NCBI GenBank assembly: GCA_022844135.1 | Contig: JALHMG010000042.1 | Span: 1-45,855 of the forward strand | DNA: 45,855 nucleotides | Source of the DNA: Lysobacterales bacterium | GTDB taxonomy: Bacteria; Pseudomonadota; Gammaproteobacteria; Xanthomonadales; SZUA-5 | Reading direction: 5' to 3' | Shown here: positions 40,343 to 45,855 of the stretch, one piece after another | Layout of the letters: the number at the start of each line of letters is the position of its first letter | Position numbering within the stretch: position 1 is the first letter of the stretch | Made by a program: the position numbers and the translations under genes | The notes under the pieces: model-generated | The model's input: only the letters and a program-made list of their open reading frames with translations | What the model was told of the DNA's origin: nothing | Database searches by the model: none

Positions 40343-41548
40343 ATGCCCTCTGCGAGCGCCACCAGGATCTTCGCTGCCGGTGAGAGAATCTTTACTGAGG
40401 GGGATCCGCCCGATGTTGCGTACCTGATTGAGTCTGGCCGCGTCGAAGTTTGGGCGAATCAGGGCGCAAAGCGATTGACCCTGAGCTTTCTGGGTGCGGG
40501 TGAAATCCTCGGTGAGATGGCCGTCATCGACCGTGCTCCTCGAAGCGCTTGCGCCGACGCGCTTACCGAAGTGGTCGTCACCGAAATTCGCGCAGATCAG
40601 TTGCGTGAGCGTCTCGACGAAGCCGACCCAGTGCTCCGCAGTCTGCTGATCGGACTGCTTACCAGGTATCGACGCGGACTGCGGGCGGCGCGAGTTGGAA
40701 GCAGTGGTCCGGAACCCGCCGCAGACAACGAAAACCAGGAGCAGCAGCGGCGCATTGCAGACAAGATCCGCTTAGAGCGAGAGCTGCTCGAAGCGATAGA
40801 GCGCGACGAGCTACGCATCGCATTTCAGCCGATATTCGATCTCCTTGAGCAGCGAATCGTTGGCTTCGAAGCGCTTGTGCGCTGGGATCACCCAACGCGG
40901 GGGGCTGTGTCGCCCGCCGAATTCATCGCACTGGCTGAAGAGACGTCCCTGATCGTGCCTGTAGGTCACTACGCGCTACGAAAGTCCTGTCAGCTGTTAG
41001 CGAAGTTGGATGGCACGCTGCCGACCCACATACGTCCCTGGGTCGCAGTCAACATTTCCGCACGCCAATCTGTGGTGCCGGATTTTGCCGACCTTCTTGC
41101 GCGCACGGCCGAGGAGTTTGGCCTTGAGCCCAGGCGCCTGAAGGCCGAGATCACCGAGAGCCTTGCGCTGGATTACGACCGGGTGATGGAGCTGATACGG
41201 CGGTGCCGGCACCATGGCATTGGCGTTGCGCTCGATGACTTCGGCACCGGGCACTCTGGTCTGGGGCACTTGCATCGCCTGGACTTCGACTCGATCAAGC
41301 TGGACCGGGCATTTGTAACCCCACTGCCAGCCGACACCAAGGCTGTCGCGTTGGTGCGGGGTATTGCAACCATGCTCAACGGACTATGTGCCGAGGTGAT
41401 TGCAGAGGGTGTCGAGACATTGGAGCAAGCCCAAACTCTCCATAGGCTTGGCGTTCGCTTTATTCAAGGGTGGCTCGTCGGCAGACCACAAGAGCCGAGC
41501 CTGATCCTTGAGCAACTGCTGACACCACCGAGAGTCGAATTGGTCTGA
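40343..41548 (+). CDS. Cyclic-nucleotide-binding/EAL domain protein (c-di-GMP phosphodiesterase)
   Basis: The protein (401 residues) joins an N-terminal CRP-type cyclic-nucleotide-binding domain (about 5-110) to an EAL domain (about 145-395). The phosphate-binding cassette is recognisable as GEILGEMAVIDRAPRSACAD, with E58 and R67 in the usual places. The EAL domain keeps the catalytic set: E176 of EALVRW, Asn of VAVNISARQ, Glu of ITESLAL, the DD pair of ALDDFGTGHSGL, Lys of DSIKLDRAF, and Glu of AEGVET, so it should hydrolyse c-di-GMP. No DNA-binding domain is present. The start, ATG 40343 (MPSASATRIF), is the first that fits the domain; upstream codons overlap the preceding hairpin. Control of c-di-GMP breakdown by cAMP or another nucleotide is inferred from the fusion. 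Confidence 0.9.
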   Translation: MPSASATRIFAAGERIFTEGDPPDVAYLIESGRVEVWANQGAKRLTLSFLGAGEILGEMAVIDRAPRSACADALTEVVVTEIRADQLRERLDEADPVLRSLLIGLLTRYRRGLRAARVGSSGPEPAADNENQEQQRRIADKIRLERELLEAIERDELRIAFQPIFDLLEQRIVGFEALVRWDHPTRGAVSPAEFIALAEETSLIVPVGHYALRKSCQLLAKLDGTLPTHIRPWVAVNISARQSVVPDFADLLARTAEEFGLEPRRLKAEITESLALDYDRVMELIRRCRHHGIGVALDDFGTGHSGLGHLHRLDFDSIKLDRAFVTPLPADTKAVALVRGIATMLNGLCAEVIAEGVETLEQAQTLHRLGVRFIQGWLVGRPQEPSLILEQLLTPPRVELV

Positions 41549-41573
41549 GGGCGGCATTGCGCCGCCCTCAGAC
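41543..41573. terminator. Bidirectional hairpin between the EAL and OmpA-like genes
   Basis: GTCTGAGGGCGGC (41543-41555) and GCCGCCCTCAGAC (41561-41573) are perfect 13-bp inverted repeats around loop ATTGC. The EAL stop codon lies inside the left arm and the convergent barrel gene ends 7 bases beyond. T-tails are lacking on both sides. Confidence 0.7.
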
Positions 41574-41579
41574 GAACGA

Positions 41580-42140
41580 CTAGAAACGCACTTCGCCGGT
41601 AGCGCCGATGACCGAGTAATTGAAGTCGGCGCCACTATCGCCGACCTTATAGCGGTCGTAGGTCAGGCTAACGCCAAACTGCTCATTAAAGTCATAGCCG
41701 CCACCAACGCCAACGTAGAAATCATTGTCGCTATCGTCGAACGGTACCGTAACGGTACCCGCCCGAACTCGTCCCTCTGCATCCCAGAACAGCAGGCCAG
41801 CGCGCGCACTCAGAAAGAAACCGGCAGTATCGTCGGACAATGGAATGCGACCGCTCACGCCGGCATACAAACCATCGACCTCGACCGAACCCGTGGCCCC
41901 ACCGATGGCAACTTCTTCTTCCACTTTGCCTAGATCCAGGTAGCCAACTTCAGCGCCGAAATTCTCCAGGAAACGCCAGCCACCCCCGATACGAAAGCCG
42001 GTGTCGTTATCGTCAATGCCAGAATCGTCGACGGAGGCACGACCCACCGACCCGTCGATGTAGAAACCCTCATCGGCATACGCCAAGCCCGGTGCGGCGA
42101 AGACGGCCGCAACTGCCAGCGACAGAATGCTCTTGCGCAT
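41580..42140 (-). CDS. Small OmpA-like outer-membrane beta-barrel protein
   Basis: The 186-residue protein has a signal peptide (MRKSILSLAVAAVFAAPGLAYA, cleaved before DEG). Alternating beta strands typical of an eight-stranded barrel follow: GFYIDGSVGRASVDDSG, DTGFRIGGGWRFLENFGAEV, SGRIPLSDDTAGFFLSARAG, DFYVGVGGGYDFNEQFGVSL. It ends GEVRF with the terminal phenylalanine recognised by the BAM machinery. It lacks the OmpA C-terminal peptidoglycan-binding domain. Loops are rich in aspartate. No clear Shine-Dalgarno sequence precedes the ATG; a 7-bp hairpin (TCGCGTC 42168-42174 with GACGCGA 42183-42189) lies in its leader. Function is unknown. Confidence 0.85.
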   Translation of the reverse strand: MRKSILSLAVAAVFAAPGLAYADEGFYIDGSVGRASVDDSGIDDNDTGFRIGGGWRFLENFGAEVGYLDLGKVEEEVAIGGATGSVEVDGLYAGVSGRIPLSDDTAGFFLSARAGLLFWDAEGRVRAGTVTVPFDDSDNDFYVGVGGGYDFNEQFGVSLTYDRYKVGDSGADFNYSVIGATGEVRF

Positions 42141-42314
42141 AAGTCATCACTCATGTTGTTGAGAAATTCGCGTCGATCGTCAGACGCGAGAACTCACAAT
42201 GAGCCCGAAAGTTGTCGATCACCCATGCCGAAAGTCGCAACGGCGAATTCGCGTCAGCGGCCATTTATCGCTATGAACGAACGCCTTACTCGACGCGACC
42301 CTGTTCGCTCGAGA

Positions 42315-43370
42315 TCAAGCTGCTCGGACGCCTGGTGCCAACGTCAAACGATTGCGCCCTCGCTGCTTGGATCGATACAGCGCTTTGTCCGCAGCATCGA
42401 TGATCGCGTCGCTGGTGCGGCGTTCGCGATCACGCTGCGCCAACCCGATGCTGACCGTGACGCTGACTTCGCCTTCTTTGCTGCCGCGGCGAACTGCTTG
42501 CGACTTACCACTTCGCGAGCCGAGCCGGACACGGCGAGCCTCGATAGCGCCCCGCATTGCCTCCAGCGACTGGTCGGCGCTATCGATTCGATGGCCCTCG
42601 AATACGATTGCGAACTCCTCGCCGCCATAGCGATAAGCACGACCGCCGCGGCAACGTTTGAGTTCGCGAGCAACGATCCGTAGCACCTGGTCGCCGGTCT
42701 CGTGGCCATAGCGGTCGTTGAACTTCTTGAAATGATCGACATCAACCATCGCCACGGCGATGCGCCCGGATGTCCGGCTCAAAGCTTCATCCAGCGCCCG
42801 GCGATTCGGCAAGCCGGTCAACGCATCGACGAAGGCCATACGATAGGCACCGATCAGCACCGAAGCTGCGAGCAGGAGCGAACACAAACCCAAGCCGGCG
42901 TTCCACATATCAGGGCGCAGTGTCGCCGCAATCATCGGCGCCAGCGATAGCGCCATGAAGAGATCGAGCGGCAGTCCACGCAACAACCACCTGGACAGCG
43001 CGACGACGCACGCCAGCGAGACAACAGCCGGCGTCAACATGGCCGAACCCCATTCCACCACCGCACCGGCCCAATCAAGAATCACCGCAGTCCGCGCAGC
43101 CAGCATGCCGCAGGCGAGCGCAAACAGCGCACTGCGCCATGACAGTAGTGCAGGCTCCGGCAATGCCACCAGAGCCAGAAACAAGGTCGCCGTCACGAAC
43201 TGAACGGAAGCATCGTTACCAGCCAACAATGCGCCACCGAGAACGAGGGCGCACAGAACAAAACGATTGCGGCGGAAGCCAAGAGCGACAGATCCTGCGA
43301 CCAGAATCGCCCAATGCGCCTCGTTGCCGAGCCACTGGAGCCAATGTACGGCGATTGAATAGTCGATCAC
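42315..43370 (-). CDS. Membrane-bound GGDEF diguanylate cyclase
   Basis: The protein (about 351 residues) has an N-terminal region of roughly six or seven hydrophobic helices (about 20-175), a membrane sensor I cannot assign to a MASE type with certainty. A GGDEF domain follows: FVDALTGLPNRRALDEALSR, VDVDHFKKFNDRYGHETGDQ, and active-site GGEEF at 249-253. The inhibitory RxxD site normally five residues before GGEEF is absent (RCRGG at 239-243), so product inhibition by c-di-GMP is not expected. No ATG fits; GTG 43370 is my choice because it gives a short lead into the first helix and avoids tkt. That start is uncertain and has a weak ribosome binding site. It should make c-di-GMP at the inner membrane, opposing the EAL protein nearby. 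Confidence 0.88.
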   Translation of the reverse strand: MIDYSIAVHWLQWLGNEAHWAILVAGSVALGFRRNRFVLCALVLGGALLAGNDASVQFVTATLFLALVALPEPALLSWRSALFALACGMLAARTAVILDWAGAVVEWGSAMLTPAVVSLACVVALSRWLLRGLPLDLFMALSLAPMIAATLRPDMWNAGLGLCSLLLAASVLIGAYRMAFVDALTGLPNRRALDEALSRTSGRIAVAMVDVDHFKKFNDRYGHETGDQVLRIVARELKRCRGGRAYRYGGEEFAIVFEGHRIDSADQSLEAMRGAIEARRVRLGSRSGKSQAVRRGSKEGEVSVTVSIGLAQRDRERRTSDAIIDAADKALYRSKQRGRNRLTLAPGVRAA

Positions 43371-43433
43371 TAGCGCATCTGAATTCGAGCCGCGCGCATT
43401 GTACCGGCAGCCGCACCCCAAGTAGCCGGCAAT

Positions 43434-43453
43434 CGCGTGACCTGGGTCACGCG
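43434..43453. promoter_or_regulatory. CRP/Clp-like palindrome between the GGDEF gene and tkt
   Basis: CGCGTGACC (43434-43442) and GGTCACGCG (43445-43453) form a perfect 20-base palindrome with 2-base centre. Its core GTGA-N6-TCAC matches the CRP/Clp half-site spacing. It sits 64 bases upstream of the GGDEF start and 159 bases upstream of the tkt start. Confidence 0.5.
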
Positions 43454-43538
43454 TCGTTGTCGCCCATTTCAAAGACAGTGCGCCGTGTGCAGACGAGCTC
43501 GGCCCGCCCAATGTCATGGTGCGACCGAGATCAACGCA

Positions 43539-43563
43539 GCAAAGTTTGCGCAGGAAACTTTGC
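43539..43563 (+). repeat. Inverted repeat 48 bases upstream of tkt
   Basis: GCAAAGTTT (43539-43547) and AAACTTTGC (43555-43563) are perfect 9-bp arms around a 7-base spacer. It may be an operator or a leader hairpin of tkt; no T-run follows, and it does not resemble a terminator. Confidence 0.6.
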
Positions 43564-43611
43564 CCCGAGCAAGGTATGTTGCGCGCCTCGCCGCCCACAT
43601 TGCCCAACACC

Positions 43612-45603
43612 ATGATCCGAACCGACTTAGCCAATGCAATCCGCGCACTGGCGATGGATGCCGTCCAGCAAGCCAACTCCGGACACCCCGGCATGCCCAT
43701 GGGTATGGCCGACATCGCTGAGGTACTTTGGAACGACTTTCTGCGCCACAATCCGAACAATCCCTCCTGGCCCAACCGCGATCGTTTTGTGCTTTCGAAC
43801 GGTCACGGTTCGATGTTGCATTACGCACTGCTGCACCTCGCCGGCTACGATCTGTCTATCGACGAGATTAAGCGCTTTCGACAGTTGCACTCCAAAACCC
43901 CGGGTCATCCGGAAGTGCACGAGACGCCAGGTGTCGAAACAACCACAGGTCCGCTCGGTCAGGGTCTCGCGAATGCGGTCGGCATGGCGCTGGCGGAGAA
44001 GATTCTTGCCAAGCGCTTCAATCGCCCTGGTTTCGATATTGTCGATCACTACACCTACGTATTCCTTGGCGACGGCTGCCTGATGGAAGGCATATCGCAC
44101 GAAGTCGCCTCACTGGCCGCAACTCTGAAGCTCGGTAAGCTGATCGCTATCTACGACGACAACGGTATTTCCATCGACGGAAAGGTCCAGGGCTGGTTTA
44201 CCGACGACACGCCAACGCGATTTCAGGCTTATGGCTGGGAAGTCATACCCGACATCGACGGTCATTCGCCGGAGGCTATCAAGGCCGCGCTCGTCACAGC
44301 AGCAGCCGATCCTGATCGCCCCACGCTGATTTGCTGCAAGACTGTGATCGGATTTGGCGCTCCGAACAAGGCGGGGTCGGAAAGCGCTCACGGGGCGCCG
44401 CTAGGCAAAGACGAAGTCGCGCTGACGCGCGAACGTCTCGGATGGCCTCACGCGCCGTTCGAAGTGCCCGAAGCGATCTATGCCGCATTCGATGCGCGCA
44501 AGAAGGGTGCGGCGTGGCAGGCCGAGTGGGATGCCTTGTTCGCGCGCTACCGTCAAGCCTTCGCGAAGGAGGGCGCTGAATTCGAACGCCGTTTGCGCGG
44601 CGATCTGCCGGAGGATTTTGCAGCCGTTGCCGCTGCGCTGACTGCCGAACTGGCTGGCGAGTCGGCGCCCATGGCGAGCCGCAAAGCGAGTCAGCGGGCG
44701 CTCGAAAAACTGGTGCCGGCAATTCCCGAACTGATCGGAGGTTCCGCAGATCTGGCGCATTCGAACTACTCGATCGTGAAATCCAGCCGCGATGTGAATA
44801 CAGCAAGCGACGGCGGCAACTACGTGTACTTCGGCGTGCGCGAATTCGGCATGAGTGCTATCGCCAACGGCATGGCGTTGCATGGCGGCGTGGTGCCATT
44901 CACCGCGACATTTCTGGTGTTCTCGGACTACGCACGTAACGCCGTGCGCATGAGCGCGCTAATGCACACCAGAGTGATCCACGTGTACACGCACGATTCG
45001 ATCGGCCTGGGCGAGGATGGGCCCACGCACCAGCCGATCGAGCATCTGGCCAGCTTGCGCCTGATCCCGAACAATCGCATCTGGCGCCCCTGCGACGCAG
45101 CGGAAACGGCCGTGGCGTGGAAGCTGGCGCTGGAGCGCACCGACGGACCCACGTGCTTGGCTTTGTCGCGCCAGAACCTTCCACCGCAGCCGCGCGACCC
45201 TGAGCAATTGGCGCTGATCGCGCGCGGCGGATATGTATTGCTCGATACGATGCCGGGCAAGGTCGATGCGATCGTCATCGCCACCGGTTCGGAGGTTGAA
45301 CTCGCTGTACAAGGCGCGAGGCAAGCCGCCGCCGCAGGCCTCGCGGTACGCGTCGTATCGATGCCATGTTGCGAGGACTTCGATGCGCAATCGGCCGAGT
45401 ATCGCGACGCCGTTATGCCGCGCGCCGTCCGCAAGCGGCTGGCCGTGGAAGCCGCCCGCAGCGACTACTGGCGAAAGTATGTTGGCTTGGATGGCGAGGT
45501 GATCGGCATCGACAGCTTCGGCGCATCCGCGCCGGACAAGGCCCTGTATGCGCACTTCGGACTGACGGCGGAGCGCGTAGCTGCAACACTGAGCGCACTC
45601 TAG
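43612..45603 (+). CDS. tkt: Transketolase
   Basis: Transketolase (663 residues, the same length as E. coli TktA) moves two-carbon units between sugar phosphates in the pentose phosphate pathway with thiamine diphosphate. The start is ATG 43612 ([20 protein letters not shown]). Visible motifs are [38 protein letters not shown], the ThDP/Mg site [17 protein letters not shown] with DDNGISIDG, then SADLAHSN and the catalytic-site helix [18 protein letters not shown] of the pyrimidine-binding domain, and [20 protein letters not shown]. No adjacent gap or pgk is seen because the window ends. A hairpin follows 25 bases after the stop. Confidence 0.98.
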   Translation: MIRTDLANAIRALAMDAVQQANSGHPGMPMGMADIAEVLWNDFLRHNPNNPSWPNRDRFVLSNGHGSMLHYALLHLAGYDLSIDEIKRFRQLHSKTPGHPEVHETPGVETTTGPLGQGLANAVGMALAEKILAKRFNRPGFDIVDHYTYVFLGDGCLMEGISHEVASLAATLKLGKLIAIYDDNGISIDGKVQGWFTDDTPTRFQAYGWEVIPDIDGHSPEAIKAALVTAAADPDRPTLICCKTVIGFGAPNKAGSESAHGAPLGKDEVALTRERLGWPHAPFEVPEAIYAAFDARKKGAAWQAEWDALFARYRQAFAKEGAEFERRLRGDLPEDFAAVAAALTAELAGESAPMASRKASQRALEKLVPAIPELIGGSADLAHSNYSIVKSSRDVNTASDGGNYVYFGVREFGMSAIANGMALHGGVVPFTATFLVFSDYARNAVRMSALMHTRVIHVYTHDSIGLGEDGPTHQPIEHLASLRLIPNNRIWRPCDAAETAVAWKLALERTDGPTCLALSRQNLPPQPRDPEQLALIARGGYVLLDTMPGKVDAIVIATGSEVELAVQGARQAAAAGLAVRVVSMPCCEDFDAQSAEYRDAVMPRAVRKRLAVEAARSDYWRKYVGLDGEVIGIDSFGASAPDKALYAHFGLTAERVAATLSAL

Positions 45604-45628
45604 CGCTGTTGCTGGAGAACAGGGAAAA

Positions 45629-45656
45629 CCGGGCGCCAATTCGATTCGGTGCCCGG
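45629..45656 (+). terminator. Hairpin after tkt
   Basis: CCGGGCGCC (45629-45637) pairs with GGTGCCCGG (45648-45656) with one G-T pair around a 10-base loop. It is the first strong structure after the tkt stop. No T-run follows on the + strand; on the - strand the stem is followed by TTTTCCC. Confidence 0.55.
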
Positions 45657-45674
45657 AACCATCCCTTGCTCTGC

Positions 45675-45855
45675 CCGGCTAGCCCGCATATTTCATGAGG
45701 TCGCGATGAAATGGCTTAGTTTCGTTGTTGCAGCCCGAAATCATCGAGTTGGTCGTACTGACAGAGTGTTCGCTGCCATTTCCTCGCTAACACGGCTGCG
45801 CTTCCTGCTTCGCTCCTCCGGCCAGCGCATCCATGCGCTGGCGTTCGGCGGCGCG
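45675..45855. repeat. Intergenic repeat-like sequence with two inverted repeats at the window edge
   Basis: ATTTCAT (45690-45696) and ATGAAAT (45706-45712) are perfect arms around 9 bases, and CCAGCGCAT with ATGCGCTGG near 45821-45840 form a second perfect 9-bp pair with a 2-base centre. An open frame runs from ATG 45706 to the window end (MKWLSFVVAARNHRV...), preceded by GAGG, but its composition is arginine-rich and I do not recognise it. I read it as repeat-associated rather than a real gene. Confidence 0.4.

Overview
This window is a chromosomal segment of a GC-rich gammaproteobacterium. The gene content fits the Xanthomonadales/Lysobacterales, most likely a Rhodanobacteraceae- or Lysobacter-like genome. 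The signs are an EF-Tu/tRNA-Trp/secE/nusG/rplKAJL/rpoBC block, pilMNOPQ divergent from a class A PBP1A, and several secreted or membrane proteins of types I associate with that order. The order-level call is an inference from gene content and style; no 16S rRNA is present.

Layout: (1) 1-12.5 kb is the translation/transcription core on the + strand: the 3' end of tuf, tRNA-Trp, secE, nusG, rplK, rplA, rplJ, rplL, rpoB and rpoC. It has three regulatory-looking gaps (nusG-rplK, rplA-rplJ, rplL-rpoB) and a hairpin terminator after rpoC. (2) 12.6-15.0 kb holds a GacA/UvrY-like response regulator and a broken M50 site-2-type protease gene whose parts lie in three pieces of shifted frame, with a SMI1/KNR4-like tail. 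(3) 15.1-17.3 kb, - strand, is rpmH-rnpA-yidC (ribosomal protein L34, RNase P protein, membrane insertase), without dnaA, yidD or mnmE as neighbours. (4) 17.4-25.7 kb holds a phospholipase D family lipoprotein (+) convergent with a run of - strand genes: secreted amidohydrolase, valS, and an ECF42-type sigma factor coupled to its DGPF/YCII-family partner. (5) 25.8-29.2 kb holds a secreted beta-propeller protein divergent from a membrane-bound winged-helix/TolB-like regulator. (6) 29.3-40.2 kb is the cell envelope block: a small unknown gene coupled to mrcA (PBP1A), divergent from the pilMNOPQ type IV pilus operon, which is followed by a large Ig-like lipoprotein. (7) 40.3-43.4 kb holds a cNMP-binding/EAL protein, a small OmpA-like barrel and a membrane GGDEF protein. 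(8) 43.6-45.6 kb is transketolase, followed by repeat-rich sequence to the window edge.

How the genes work together: the first block supplies elongation factor, secretion channel, antitermination factor, stalk proteins and the RNA polymerase beta subunits. pilM-Q build the alignment complex and secretin of the type IV pilus. The nearby EAL and GGDEF proteins break down and make c-di-GMP, a usual controller of pilus-based motility, so functional linkage is plausible but inferred.

No complete mobile element, CRISPR array or defence system was seen. The most interesting points are a GGTTGTTGG-type intergenic repeat that also appears in frame inside valS, the broken M50/SUKH gene, the paired hairpins between rplL and rpoB, the Ig-like lipoprotein behind pilQ, and a CRP/Clp-like palindrome between the GGDEF gene and tkt.
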